NCBI GenBank assembly: GCA_016865865.1
Contig: VGOC01000023.1
Span: 1-39,660 of the forward strand
Direction of reading: 5' to 3'
Length of the DNA stretch: 39,660 bases
DNA from: Chloroflexota bacterium
GTDB lineage: Bacteria > Chloroflexota > Anaerolineae > Anaerolineales > UBA11858
Positions 7,001 through 15,459 of the stretch are shown here, piece by piece (the stretch's first letter is position 1; the number at the start of each line of letters is the position of its first letter). A program made the translations under genes and the position numbers. The notes under the pieces are model-generated. The model made no database searches, was not told the DNA's origin, and saw only the letters and a list, made by a program, of their open reading frames with translations.

Positions 7001-9993
7001 GGGTACTCATCCCCAGGAAGGGATGCGATGGCGATCAACCCCAAAGGCTGCGAGGCAGATTTGAGGAGGGGCTGCAACAGAACCGCTTCATGCCCACCTT
7101 GCCTCTCATGTGAGTTCGTAAGAACCGAAAGCCATTCGTCAACGTCGGCTGGTTTTTCGATGGGGATGAAATACGAACTCATCAGCAGGTATTCGGAGGA
7201 GAGTGCATTTTCCACATCCGACCATTTGGGGGATGATTTCCGCAAGGAGGCCAACCTGGCCTGCGAAACCCCTGCGGTGGCAATCCATTCCAGGTTGCCC
7301 TCGCCGCCGAGAACGCCCACCAGCACTTCCGGAAAGGCGGCGACCTCACGTATCCTGGAGGCCATGTCACGGAGCGATTTCTCTAAAGGCTGATCGTCAT
7401 AGGCTCCCCCCGAGGCTTCGATCAACCCGGTTAGCGCTTTGATGCGTTTCGTGAGCTGGCGATTATTCTGAACCTGCTCCTGGTATCGCTGCACGTTTCC
7501 AATGGCGACAGCCGCCTGAACAGCCAAAGCCTGGGCGATCTGCAGCGCAGCATCATTAAACCGGCCAGGCTGCGCGGCATGCAAGTGGAATAATCCAACC
7601 ACATCACCCTGATAGGCGATCGGCAGGATCAGCGCGGAATGAACCCCCTCGTGAGCAGGGCGCACAGTCGCTTCATCCAGGCTGGGTGGCGGATCATCGA
7701 AATCTTCTACCAGAACAGGAGCATCCTTCTCCAAAACCACCCGCTCCAGGGGATGTAAATCTTTGCCTGGTTCATCTCCAATATGAAGCCTCACTTTGGG
7801 GTTGGATGCTGGGGTATCGCCCATCTCGAAGAGGAGGATGGTGCCGCAATCTGCCCGCGTTGTTTTCAATGCCTCTTCATAGACGCGCCTCAACAGACGC
7901 TTCAAGTTCAACGAGGCGTTCAACTCCCGGCCAACACGCGTCAGGGCGGTAAGCTGCTCCACACGTTGGCGGAGGTCTTCATCTGTTTGTGAAGCCAACG
8001 AAGCGCGCTCGACAGCCACGGCGAGCTGATCTGCAACCATCTTGATGAGTTGGATATCGCTGCGATTGAAATGCTCGTAGCGCTTGCTCGCCATCATCAT
8101 TTCCCCCAGGCCGCGGCCTCGAAACACCAAAGGCACATCCACAGCCGACAAAACCCCCATCGAGTCGATGAGCAGACGATACGGAGGCAGGACGCGCGGA
8201 TCTTCGAGGGTATTATCGGAGATGAATGGCTGCTGGTTATTCGAGACGATGAACTTCGAGAATTCCTCTTCCACGGGGATTCGCCCCAACTTCTCATACA
8301 AATCCGATGGAACGCCGTAAACCGACTCGATATGAGCCTGCAATTCTCCGAGGCTTTCATCATAGAAAAAGATAGCCGCGGAATCCACCTTGAGCAATCT
8401 CGACAATTCGATGACCGAATACTTGAGGATCTCATCCAGCGCAGCCTCGGATCCAGATAAGCTGGCGATTCTTCTGAGCGATTCAGCGCGCAACGCCCGC
8501 TGAATGGCTTGTTGAACGAGATCCGCATTTTCGATGATGGGAGCAGCCTGACCGGCGATAATAGACAACAAGCGCACATCATCATGAGTGAAAGGTGAGC
8601 CGTCGCGTTTATTGGCAGCCTGGAGATATCCGAGCGAGCGGCTGCCGCTCCTCAGAGGCATCAAGACCGTGTGTTTGATTCCCGACGCCCTGGAGGAATG
8701 ATCCAGACCTAAAGCGATCATCGTGGGATCATCGCCGGCATTCGTCACGATCAGCGTTTCTTGCCCTCGCCAGATTTTGTCGGCTGGGCTGTCTGGGGGG
8801 ATTTCGATTTGATATAACTCGACGAATTGAGGCGGCACGCCAATAAAGGGGTTCTGCGCTGCCAGCCTGCGATGCGCCTCATCGAAAACCAAAAAGCCTG
8901 CAATCTGCACATCTAGCAGCGGCGAGATGCCCTGGGCAAGCCGGGCGAACAATTCCTTCGAATCGCGCACCGAACTCACCGCCTGAGTAAGATTAGCCAG
9001 GCTGGATAACTCCAAAGCGCGGCGCTTCTCTTCCTGATACACCAGGGCATTATGCACTGCAATAGCCGCCTGCCCCGAGAGCAGACGCAGCACTTCGATA
9101 TCATTCTCGTCGAATGCATTCCTATCGAGGGATGTCAGGCCCAACGAGCCGATCAACTCACCCCCAATCACAAGAGGGTAGCCAATATACGAGTGGAAAG
9201 GATATTTCTGCCGGTTGATGAGAGGCCTGAATTCACGAAAAGTATCTACATCAGCAATCAACACCGGTTGGCGTTTTTCGGCCACGTGACCAGAATAACC
9301 CTCCCCAAGCGGGTAACGTTCCTCGGCGACCTCGATGTGACGATCTGCGCCCGGCGCGCCGACAAACCGATAGGGAACCAGGCAGCCTTCATCAGCATCC
9401 CAAATTGCGATCTCGGCAAAATCGTTGGGAAGTAATTGATCCACACTCGAGAGAATCGACTGTAATGTAGCCTCCAATTCCAGATTTATGGCGATGGATT
9501 GGCTGACGGCAGTCAAGATTTCGACGGTATGATTCGAATATCCTCTATCGTCTGAGGTCAATGCTGCCTGTTGATCAGGGCGGATAGATAGCAGGATCGC
9601 ATTCCCATTCCCGTTGGGAACCAGGTAAGATGTCACTTCCATCATCTGGCCTTCGATGGAAAAACGCGCCTGACCTTCAGCGGCGCACAAACCTAAGAAA
9701 ACATCCCCCGGCCGCGTGCGTCGCGCCAGACGGTCGAGGTTGGGCGCCTCGCTCCAGGTATTGAACATGCTCCTGGCCTCTTGATTCATGAATGAGATTC
9801 TCCCTCCGGGCTGAATCACCAGGACGGCATGACCATGCTGAGGCGTATCAGGAAGGACAGGTGGGCGGGAAGACCCCCTGAAAAAAGAGATGTTCTGCGG
9901 AATCACGCGCAACGAAAAGAATGCCAGAAGAAGGAATACTAAGCCGGCAAGAAACAGCGTAACTCCGAGGGGAATAGCACCCAGCTCGAACAT
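4090..9993 (-). CDS. Giant multi-GAF sensor histidine kinase
   Basis: The product has 1967 residues. Residues about 8-30 form one membrane segment (LGVTLFLAGLVFLLLAFFSL). A PAS-like region follows (about 50-145), then by repeated sequence pattern eight GAF domains at roughly 155-320, 330-500, 510-670, 680-840, 850-1040, 1060-1240, 1245-1400 and 1430-1590. Each starts with a helix of the type LTALTRVGRELNASLNL and ends in QAAxAIxNA. A PAS domain (about 1600-1720) precedes the kinase core: H box SHELRTP with phospho-acceptor His1738, N box ILANLVSNAYHY, G1 DNGIG, F box FERFYRG and G2 GTGLGLSIV. All catalytic motifs are intact. GAF domains bind cyclic nucleotides, chromophores or other small molecules; the ligands here are unknown. 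It lies between two response regulators in one operon. Confidence 0.95.
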   Translation of the reverse strand: MFELGAIPLGVTLFLAGLVFLLLAFFSLRVIPQNISFFRGSSRPPVLPDTPQHGHAVLVIQPGGRISFMNQEARSMFNTWSEAPNLDRLARRTRPGDVFLGLCAAEGQARFSIEGQMMEVTSYLVPNGNGNAILLSIRPDQQAALTSDDRGYSNHTVEILTAVSQSIAINLELEATLQSILSSVDQLLPNDFAEIAIWDADEGCLVPYRFVGAPGADRHIEVAEERYPLGEGYSGHVAEKRQPVLIADVDTFREFRPLINRQKYPFHSYIGYPLVIGGELIGSLGLTSLDRNAFDENDIEVLRLLSGQAAIAVHNALVYQEEKRRALELSSLANLTQAVSSVRDSKELFARLAQGISPLLDVQIAGFLVFDEAHRRLAAQNPFIGVPPQFVELYQIEIPPDSPADKIWRGQETLIVTNAGDDPTMIALGLDHSSRASGIKHTVLMPLRSGSRSLGYLQAANKRDGSPFTHDDVRLLSIIAGQAAPIIENADLVQQAIQRALRAESLRRIASLSGSEAALDEILKYSVIELSRLLKVDSAAIFFYDESLGELQAHIESVYGVPSDLYEKLGRIPVEEEFSKFIVSNNQQPFISDNTLEDPRVLPPYRLLIDSMGVLSAVDVPLVFRGRGLGEMMMASKRYEHFNRSDIQLIKMVADQLAVAVERASLASQTDEDLRQRVEQLTALTRVGRELNASLNLKRLLRRVYEEALKTTRADCGTILLFEMGDTPASNPKVRLHIGDEPGKDLHPLERVVLEKDAPVLVEDFDDPPPSLDEATVRPAHEGVHSALILPIAYQGDVVGLFHLHAAQPGRFNDAALQIAQALAVQAAVAIGNVQRYQEQVQNNRQLTKRIKALTGLIEASGGAYDDQPLEKSLRDMASRIREVAAFPEVLVGVLGGEGNLEWIATAGVSQARLASLRKSSPKWSDVENALSSEYLLMSSYFIPIEKPADVDEWLSVLTNSHERQGGHEAVLLQPLLKSASQPLGLIAIASLPGDEYPDRVSLEILDNFSRQACLVIDHHQWADQLELQIENLAAQLDSSSQTAERLLAQFPHPHSEQRVNAVLEIIENLARQPDRSAVLEALGQGLLSHLGLDNVLVVEMGADGLQLLHVLGEIPPKLKLEALFGQRNPLYSSLNEGRLHLAPDIEGDEQWQKSPLLEALGAEGFLSLPILSQAGSPAAVLGVSSSPLADFSPDDGKLFDMLARQTATALNNLTLLTETGHRLREVYLLLEFSRQLGGMEAEKVMSLLVDSALEVVQLAQACMAVIFEPDRGVLKPRAARGYADNAAMLEIEFRPGEALVGQVFDDGRTRRISEVDFSRHFDLDSAALLRYREGTDGILPVSSMAVPIHSGQSALGVLVLDNFQDENAFSTDDQALVTSLSRQAALALQNAALFVQTQRLTEDLEKRVEERTMQLEREHRRAQALLSIMRELSASLDLDHVLNRTLQLLNEITDSEQSTILLTRPNEDTFYFRASLGYTEPPPVGGRSAELEIGDGLAGWMVTHREGVLIADLREDDRWRCVDERETSHRSAIGVPLLVGAELLGVMFLFHRQTYHFTSRQMEMAQAAANQIAVSINNAELFNLIREQAERLGNMLRTQQVETSRSRAILEAVADGVLVTDAENRITLFNDSAQYILSLERGQVVGRSLESFSGLFGGATQTWMNTIADWSTSPRADGEGGTYAEQITLDDGRFVAIHLAPVYMQDEFLGTVSIFRDITHQVEVDRLKSEFVATVSHELRTPMTSIKGYVEILLMGAAGNLTEQQTQFLEVVLSNAQRLNVLVNDLLDVSRIDAGKYDLSMQSLRLQDLTFSVVEEQRRQAEKEAKPITIDCDIPFDLPRVRGDEERVRQILANLVSNAYHYTPANGHIHIQARSLGAEVQVDVADNGIGIAQGEQERVFERFYRGEDPLVLATAGTGLGLSIVQQLIDLHGGRIWVRSDGIPGEGSTFSFTLPVFTDEFPGETQE

Positions 9994-10014
9994 AAATATC
10001 CAAAAGGGGCAATC

Positions 10015-10902
10015 CTAATTCTCTGAACGGCGCGCTTCGGCAGCCATTTCCGTTATCTCTCTGATATCTGCGAATTGTTGGTCTGACGCGAAAACTATTC
10101 CAACGCCCGCGTTCATCAGGGGAACATTCTCTTGTTCTCCGGCGGCGTTCGTGGTGGCGATATGACCTTGTTCTCGATCCATGAAGTTGTAGTGTGTGAG
10201 GATCTCCTCGCTAAAGCGGGTCTTCACCGCCTTGAGGATTTCCGATGCGCCGTCCTTGGTGGTTATCACGATAAAATTATCGCCGCCGGCATGGCCGATG
10301 AAGTCATCGGGGGTGCCCCATTCGTCCACGATCTCATTGAGCAGCATGGCCGTAAAGCGCAGTACATCATCTGCCGCCACAAAGCCATACTCTTCTCCAA
10401 ATGGCTGGAAGTGATTGATTCGGATATCCATCAACGCCCAGTCATCCTTTCGGATGATACGACGGAGATGATCTTCGATCAAACGCCCCGATGGCAGGCC
10501 GGAACGCGGATCAGTGAGGCTTTCGCGCTCAGCGCGTGCGATGGCGTTCTGCACCCTGAGCTTGAGTTCCTCGATGTCGAAGGGCTTGGTGATATAGTCG
10601 TCTGCGCCTAACTCTAAACCCTGCAAACGGTCGCTGCGCTCATCTTTCTGAGTGAGAAAGATCACCGGGATATGGCTGGTGCGTGTGTTCGTCCGCAATT
10701 TCCTACAAACCTCGTACCCATCAATATCTGGGAGCATGATGTCCAGGACGATCAGATGGGGTAAGTTTTGCCGGGTCTTTTCCAAAGCGACCGATCCGCG
10801 CGGGGCGACATCCACCTCATAGCCCTGGCCTGCAAAATAAATGCGGAGCATATTCGAGATGTCGAAATCATCTTCGACGATCAACAAACGGTGTTTGCTC
10901 AT
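10015..10902 (-). CDS. Response regulator with degenerate GGDEF output domain
   Basis: The product has 295 residues: a receiver domain (1-125; phospho-acceptor Asp54 in LIVLDIMLPD, Lys in DYITKPFD) and a GGDEF-type domain (about 130-290) beginning TDPRSGLPSGR. The signature that should read GG[DE]EF is GGDNF (GHAGGDNFIVI), so diguanylate cyclase activity is doubtful though not excluded. A strong GGAGG precedes the ATG at 10902. The gene ends 21 bp before the giant kinase starts. The paralogue at 16291-17139 has the same layout with an even more eroded signature. Likely role: phosphorylation-dependent binding output in the signalling block. Confidence 0.87.
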   Translation of the reverse strand: MSKHRLLIVEDDFDISNMLRIYFAGQGYEVDVAPRGSVALEKTRQNLPHLIVLDIMLPDIDGYEVCRKLRTNTRTSHIPVIFLTQKDERSDRLQGLELGADDYITKPFDIEELKLRVQNAIARAERESLTDPRSGLPSGRLIEDHLRRIIRKDDWALMDIRINHFQPFGEEYGFVAADDVLRFTAMLLNEIVDEWGTPDDFIGHAGGDNFIVITTKDGASEILKAVKTRFSEEILTHYNFMDREQGHIATTNAAGEQENVPLMNAGVGIVFASDQQFADIREITEMAAEARRSEN

Positions 10903-10935
10903 AGGATCCTCCCGAAATATAAAGGGAAAGAGATC

Positions 10936-11020
10936 ATCAGTACTTCACGAAAGATGATCCAAGACCCGTCTACGGGTCGCCCGGGGACGGGCTCCTGATC
11001 GTTTTCGTGAACTACTGATA
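10936..11020. repeat. Family C palindromic element, copy 1
   Basis: The ends are inverted repeats: CATCAGTACTTCACGAAA on the left and, reverse-complemented, TATCAGTAGTTCACGAAA on the right. Inside is a GC-rich inverted repeat around CCCGTCTACGGGTCGCCCGG. It sits between the beta-helix gene and the regulator gene on an otherwise continuous minus-strand run. Copy 2 is at 36282-36391 and right-half relics are at 18410 and 20160. Confidence 0.7.
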
Positions 11021-11072
11021 ATGAGACTACTTTTCCGGTAATTCTAACATACGCTCAGCCCTGGGTTACAGG

Positions 11073-12350
11073 TTACCAGGTTTCGTGTTCCCTCTCGCCA
11101 GGACGCGGGTAAAGGCGTTTATGCAAGTCGGCAAAATCGAAGCGATGATGATCGCTATCTTCGTAACGCAAATCCTTCGTTATTACGCGTCGATCTGGCG
11201 AGGCAACCAAAACCACATCCGATTCGATTGTCCGGGCGGGGAAGAAGATCATCCCCGAACCCAGGCGGCAATTGTGGCCTACACAACCGCCCAACACAGG
11301 GCGATTCGCGTCCAGTAATTCTCCCCCGGCATCCAGGGCTTTCAAGGGAGTGGGGATCAGGTTGAAATCTGTGAACGTAGAACCGGCGCCGATGAAGGTA
11401 TTCCGTCCGATCACGCACATCTGCAAACACGTGTTTTGAGCGACCATGCTGTTGTCCATGAAAGTGGTCATGAACATCGAGGCCCGGAAGGGCAAGAACG
11501 CGCCATCTCCGACAACCGACAACATCAATTGACAACCTTGCGACACATTGACGTTATCCCCAATGATGCAGTTTTCGATCACCGCGCCGGCGCCGATGGT
11601 CACATTGTCGCCAATGGTGGTTGGCCCATGGATGATGGCCGTTGGGTCAATGACGCAGTTCCGGCCAATTTTCACCACGGCTGAACATTCGAGCACCTGC
11701 TTCCCCTCATACATCGCCCTGGCGAGTACCCCCAATTTGAAGAATGGATCACGATCCAATCGGTCCTCGAAACGAGCGCCTCGGGTGAACAGTCCAAAGA
11801 CAACATCTGCGATGAAAATATGCGCCCACGAATCGATAGCGATGATGCTGCGCAACGGAACCTGGAAGGTCAGATCGCCCGATTCGGTAGCCATGTAGGT
11901 CGGCACATGGTAATACCCCACTTCCCGCGGAAGTAAGTCAATGACCAGAGGCCTTACATCCTCCGAAAGGCCGTCCGGGTAGAACCATAAATCCGCCAGG
12001 TAGTAATCGCCCTGTTTTTCATAAGAATATGATAACGGCAGAGCGTGTTCGCGAAATGCAAGATCATTCGCTGAGAGAGCCGCCCTCGAGGGATGATCCC
12101 TTTTTCGAGCTTCGTCCAGAAAAGCCTGGATAAAGGCGGGATCGAAAAAAAGATTCTCCCGATAGACGATCGCCGAACCCGAAAAGTCGGACAGCGGCTC
12201 GCCGGGTAATACCTCGCGCTCTCGATCCGTATAGGGAGCAAGGACATCGCGGTGGATCAACCAGAGCGGCTTGTTTTGAATGCGCAGGTCTCGCGCTGGC
12301 TCATTGAATGGGTGGATATTCTCAGGGGCAGGAAGAATGATCTTTTGCAT
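11073..12350 (-). CDS. Left-handed beta-helix (hexapeptide-repeat) protein, GlmU-C-terminus-like
   Basis: The product has 425 residues. The N-terminal 220 residues do not match a family I can name; the region around YYLADLWFYPDGL and REVGYYHVPTY looks enzymatic or structural. From about residue 225 there are imperfect hexapeptide repeats of the [LIV]-G-x4 type (VVKIGRNCVI, TTIGDNVTIGAGAVI, CIIGDNVNVSQGC, CVIGRNTFIGAGSTF), which form a left-handed beta helix as in sugar-nucleotide acyltransferases. No N-terminal nucleotidyltransferase signature is visible, so it is not a standard GlmU. It starts 3 bp after the V4R stop, so it is translated with that signalling gene. A role in sugar or envelope modification is plausible but inferred. 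Confidence 0.7.
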   Translation of the reverse strand: MQKIILPAPENIHPFNEPARDLRIQNKPLWLIHRDVLAPYTDREREVLPGEPLSDFSGSAIVYRENLFFDPAFIQAFLDEARKRDHPSRAALSANDLAFREHALPLSYSYEKQGDYYLADLWFYPDGLSEDVRPLVIDLLPREVGYYHVPTYMATESGDLTFQVPLRSIIAIDSWAHIFIADVVFGLFTRGARFEDRLDRDPFFKLGVLARAMYEGKQVLECSAVVKIGRNCVIDPTAIIHGPTTIGDNVTIGAGAVIENCIIGDNVNVSQGCQLMLSVVGDGAFLPFRASMFMTTFMDNSMVAQNTCLQMCVIGRNTFIGAGSTFTDFNLIPTPLKALDAGGELLDANRPVLGGCVGHNCRLGSGMIFFPARTIESDVVLVASPDRRVITKDLRYEDSDHHRFDFADLHKRLYPRPGEREHETW

Positions 12351-12353
12351 GAA

Positions 12354-12986
12354 TCAGCTCAGGGGTGTCTTATTGATCTCGATCGTACAGGCTGGCTCCC
12401 CCTGGGCGATACAAGCGGTCTCTTCGATCTGAAAGCATTTACCGCCACTCATCCAATAGAGCGCTTCTTGTAGAATTCCTACCGCCAGATGACAGGCCGG
12501 CGCCTCTGTTGTACGCTGCCAGCAAATCGGGCAGCGCTCGATCTGCCATAGGATTATATCATCTATGATTTCGAGGCGCACTTGTTGGTCGGTGAATCTG
12601 TTGAACACCCCGGCGAAGATCTCGGAGCCTTTGTCCAGCTTCGTAGTGAGAGGCAGCAGTCGAAACGCCTTATCGCTGGCCTCCAACATAGGGCCGTATT
12701 CGCGCAGGCCATACTTGAAGCAAGCCCTGCCTGACCTCAGCGCCAATCCCCGGCCAGCGCGGGGGCCAAAGTAGCTTTCGATAGAGGACATGATCCGGCT
12801 CAAACGATCGAAGCTGAATTGGCGCTCGAAGTTGACGGGAGGCAGGTTTTCGATCACGTCAGATAATCCAGCCAGATTCAATATCGCATCGAGTCCATTG
12901 CGCCCGATCACGTCTTCGATAGCCAGTAAAATAATCCGCCCCATATTGTTGGGATAGTAGTATTGTTTTTTCTGAGTTTTCACCAT
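12354..12986 (-). CDS. V4R (4-vinyl reductase) domain protein, copy 1
   Basis: The product has 210 residues, nearly all a V4R-type module. The N-terminal half carries YYYPNNMGRI and a GPRAGRGLALRSGRA block shared almost exactly with the paralogue at 17174-17809. The C-terminal half has the V4R cysteine pattern: CPICWQR, then ACHLAVGIL, then ETACIAQGEPACTIEI. Established knowledge: V4R is a small-molecule-binding domain with a zinc site and the same fold as Bet3 of the eukaryotic TRAPP complex. No DNA-binding part is present, so it is probably a sensor or adaptor. It is followed after 3 bp by the beta-helix gene and preceded by a family A repeat that separates it from the hydrolase. Confidence 0.85.
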   Translation of the reverse strand: MVKTQKKQYYYPNNMGRIILLAIEDVIGRNGLDAILNLAGLSDVIENLPPVNFERQFSFDRLSRIMSSIESYFGPRAGRGLALRSGRACFKYGLREYGPMLEASDKAFRLLPLTTKLDKGSEIFAGVFNRFTDQQVRLEIIDDIILWQIERCPICWQRTTEAPACHLAVGILQEALYWMSGGKCFQIEETACIAQGEPACTIEINKTPLS

Positions 12987-12999
12987 GAGTTATGCCAAT

Positions 13000-13120
13000 G
13001 TGTTCACTGAAAAAACTCAAGAAAGAGGGGGCGGGGCAGCATATATGGGGGTGCGTGCTGCGCACGCACCCCCATATATGCCGCCCCGAATCCTCTACTT
13101 GTGGTTTTTTCAGTGGTCTC
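13000..13120. mobile_element. Family A palindromic element, copy 2 (121 bp)
   Basis: Same length as copy 1 (2010-2130). The ends are GTGTTCACTGAAAAAACT and, reverse-complemented, GAGACCACTGAAAAAACC. The core palindrome has arms of GGGGCAGCATATATGGGGGT type, with one arm base differing from copy 1. The stop codon of the hydrolase gene on the minus strand (GAC CAC TGA) lies inside its terminal repeat. Confidence 0.8.
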
Positions 13121-13919
13121 TTCGATGCATATAGTCGTTTGCATCTAAAAATTTTCTGATCGTATCCATGAATCTTTCAGGCTCATCTAACATAATGAAA
13201 TGGCCGGAATGACTAAACCGCTCGATGCAAGCGGATTGAATCCCTGCCTGTATGAGCTGCCATTGTTTGGGGTTGACGATCACATCCTTGTCGCCATACA
13301 TACCCATCGTGGGCACTTTGATCTGGCTCAAGAAGGGGCGCAAATCGGTTCTGCGCAAGGAGGCGATGCTGTGTATAAAAGACTCCAGGGTGGTTCGCGA
13401 GAGATCGTGGGAGATCATCCGATAAAAATTTGGATTACTCGAAATGATCGGGGCGCTCAAACGCAAGCCCAATCGCAAGGCCCACATGGCGTTGAAAACC
13501 ATCGAGGCGATCCAGCGGTTCCCGGCTAATTTCAAGGTCAAAGCCAATGACGAACCAAGCACAGGGGAGCCAATCACCGCGACTTTGCTTACACGGTCAG
13601 GATAGTGAATGGCAGTAGATAAACTAACCGTCCCTCCCATACTATGGCCGACCAATGGCGCGCTTTCGATGCCCAACCGTTCCATGAATTGAACAACCAT
13701 GCTGACAAAATCCTGGACGGCAAAAGTGGGAATTTTCTTTCCAGATTCCCCAAACCCCCAAAAATCGAGCGCATACGTGCGATAGTATTGGCCCAGATAC
13801 TTCATGGTTTGCTGCCATAACCCCCAAGACCCCAGCCAACCATGCAACAGCAATACCGGTTGGCCGCGCCCGTACACTTCATAATGCAGGATGCCTTGAT
13901 CCGTCGTTATAGATGACAC
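13110..13919 (-). CDS. Alpha/beta hydrolase with intact catalytic triad
   Basis: The product has 269 residues. The oxyanion motif is HGWLGSWG, the nucleophile elbow GHSMGG (Ser), the acid in MYGDKDVIV and the histidine in SHSGHFIML, so a working esterase/lipase-type enzyme is likely; the substrate is unknown. I chose the GTG at 13919 because from there the protein aligns without gap to the paralogue at 2861-3649 (VSSITTDQGILHYEV against MSAIILEDDIVHYEV). The upstream ATG at 14000 would overlap the GTPase gene by 59 bp and adds unrelated residues. The last codons and the TGA come from the family A element, so the original 3' end may be altered. Confidence 0.85.
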   Translation of the reverse strand: MSSITTDQGILHYEVYGRGQPVLLLHGWLGSWGLWQQTMKYLGQYYRTYALDFWGFGESGKKIPTFAVQDFVSMVVQFMERLGIESAPLVGHSMGGTVSLSTAIHYPDRVSKVAVIGSPVLGSSLALTLKLAGNRWIASMVFNAMWALRLGLRLSAPIISSNPNFYRMISHDLSRTTLESFIHSIASLRRTDLRPFLSQIKVPTMGMYGDKDVIVNPKQWQLIQAGIQSACIERFSHSGHFIMLDEPERFMDTIRKFLDANDYMHRRDH

Positions 13920-13941
13920 GATATCCGAAGTTCGAACCAGG

Positions 13942-14481
13942 CTATAACTCCCCAGCTTCCATCTCGGCCAGGATGCTGTAGAGGAGTTCCAACAATACAC
14001 TCTTTACGGATTCTTTCTTCAACGCTACACAGGGAAGAAACTTGATCTTCGGATCCAGTCGTAGAGCGATCCGCATATCATCAACTGACCAGGCATCTGC
14101 CAAATCTTGTTTGTTCGCGGCGACGACATAGGGCGTCGGCGCATAGGCGCGAAAAGTCTCTAGGATGCTCCTGGCTTCCCGGAATGTTTCAGGGCGCGTG
14201 CTGTCAACCATCACGATGAAACCCAACATCCCTTCTGATAGGATCTCCCACATGAAATCGAAGCGCTTCTGCCCTGGCGTGCCAAACAGATAAAGCACCA
14301 GGTTGTCATCCACAGTGATGCGACCGAAATCCATAGCTACGGTGGTTGTTTCCTTGATCCTTTCGGCTTCGGAAGTTATCTTTCTCTCCGTGGCGACGAC
14401 ATCTATCTCGCTCACCGTCTGGATGAACTCGGTCTTTCCTGAACTGAAGGGGCCTGTGACTACCATTTTTACTGTTTGCAT
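13942..14481 (-). CDS. Small Ras-like GTPase (MglA / CvnD type)
   Basis: The product has 179 residues, one G domain. The P-loop is GPFSSGKTEF (residues 10-19), switch I runs through ETTTVAMDFG, the Walker B/G3 segment is LFGTPGQKRFDF (the usual Asp is Gly, as in many bacterial members) and G4 is NKQD. This is the bacterial Ras-superfamily group that works with roadblock/LC7 proteins: MglA in polarity and motility, and CvnD in actinobacterial conservons. GAGG precedes the ATG at 14481. It lies between the DUF4388 gene and the hydrolase, in one operon with the roadblock gene at 17822-18193, its expected regulator. Confidence 0.92.
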   Translation of the reverse strand: MQTVKMVVTGPFSSGKTEFIQTVSEIDVVATERKITSEAERIKETTTVAMDFGRITVDDNLVLYLFGTPGQKRFDFMWEILSEGMLGFIVMVDSTRPETFREARSILETFRAYAPTPYVVAANKQDLADAWSVDDMRIALRLDPKIKFLPCVALKKESVKSVLLELLYSILAEMEAGEL

Positions 14482-14537
14482 AATTGCTTGCCTCGAAAAA
14501 TTGGGAGAACTCGAAATGCTGGCTCCCGTAGGAAAGA

Positions 14538-15353
14538 TTATAGCGTGCGAATCCGTTTGATAATCCGATTCACCAATGATTTCTGTTCCTCCGCGCCCAC
14601 AGCAGGCATGGAGGGAATTCTGCGTTCGAACACCACTCCCTCTGGCCTGATAAGCTCGACCAAACCTGCCTGAAGCAGCCCATACACAACTCGCCGGATT
14701 TCAAGATCGTTCATTTTCGTTGTGCTGGCAATCTGCTTGATGGTATTTTTAGGATCGATATACGAGACGACTCGCCACTCTTCGACGCTTAAATTGACAT
14801 TCCTCAAATTTGCTCCAGGCCGATCCGCGAACTTGAGGGCGATATCCAGGCTGGGGAGCTCATCTTGAAGCTGCTCCCACTCTCGAAGGCGGCGCGAGCC
14901 TTCGATGATGATATTCTCCAACCCGATTTGGAGGGTGATCTTGCCATCCGGGGGCATTTCACCATCTCCAAAGCGGAACAATCCTTCTACCCAGGTGAAT
15001 ATGCGATGTAATACACCCACGAACTCGGAGCGCAAACTGGCCAGGATATCTTCTTGGGAGATGTAATTGGCGTTGATCAGCAATAGCCCCAACTCTTTAT
15101 CACTCATGTTAGCGGCGCGTGCTTTGATCGTGCTATAGTGAGATCTCGAAAGCTTTCTCGAGCGATGGAGAATCGCCGCCAGGTCATCCTCATCCGAGCC
15201 CATTCTGGCATAGGCCAACTTCCCTTCTCGGAAAGACACCCAGGCAGAATCGCCCGGCCCCTCGACAACTAAGGTGCCGGTCTTCCTGGCTAAGTTGATG
15301 AGATTAAGAAGCTGATTGATCGAGAAATCACGAAGATTGCCCTTCAAGGCCAT
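14538..15353 (-). CDS. DUF4388 (PATAN-type) domain protein
   Basis: The product has 271 residues. The N-terminus MALKGNLRDFSINQLLNLI, followed by KTGTLVVEG and VSFREGKLAYARM, is the DUF4388/PATAN signature found in bacterial signalling proteins that contact GTPases or receiver domains. A helical middle (about 70-150) contains LLLINANYISQEDIL. The C-terminal 60 residues, DPKNTIKQIASTTKMNDLEI onward, look like a winged-helix (KQIA..T.M....RRVVYGLLQAGLV). Hence it may be adaptor plus possible nucleic-acid contact. It lies 56 bp upstream of the GTPase gene. Confidence 0.82.
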   Translation of the reverse strand: MALKGNLRDFSINQLLNLINLARKTGTLVVEGPGDSAWVSFREGKLAYARMGSDEDDLAAILHRSRKLSRSHYSTIKARAANMSDKELGLLLINANYISQEDILASLRSEFVGVLHRIFTWVEGLFRFGDGEMPPDGKITLQIGLENIIIEGSRRLREWEQLQDELPSLDIALKFADRPGANLRNVNLSVEEWRVVSYIDPKNTIKQIASTTKMNDLEIRRVVYGLLQAGLVELIRPEGVVFERRIPSMPAVGAEEQKSLVNRIIKRIRTL

Positions 15354-15459
15354 GAATAATATCCGCTACTTCGAAGTCGAGATTTGTTGTATCAGATCAG
15401 GGCGATTATACTGCCTCGTTAATATCGCGTCAAATCGCGCAAGCAAGCTGCAAGCTGCG

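Noticed and set aside
13920-14000. ATG start at 14000 for the hydrolase
   Set aside because: It overlaps the GTPase gene and adds residues absent from the paralogue; the GTG at 13919 aligns exactly with the paralogue's start.
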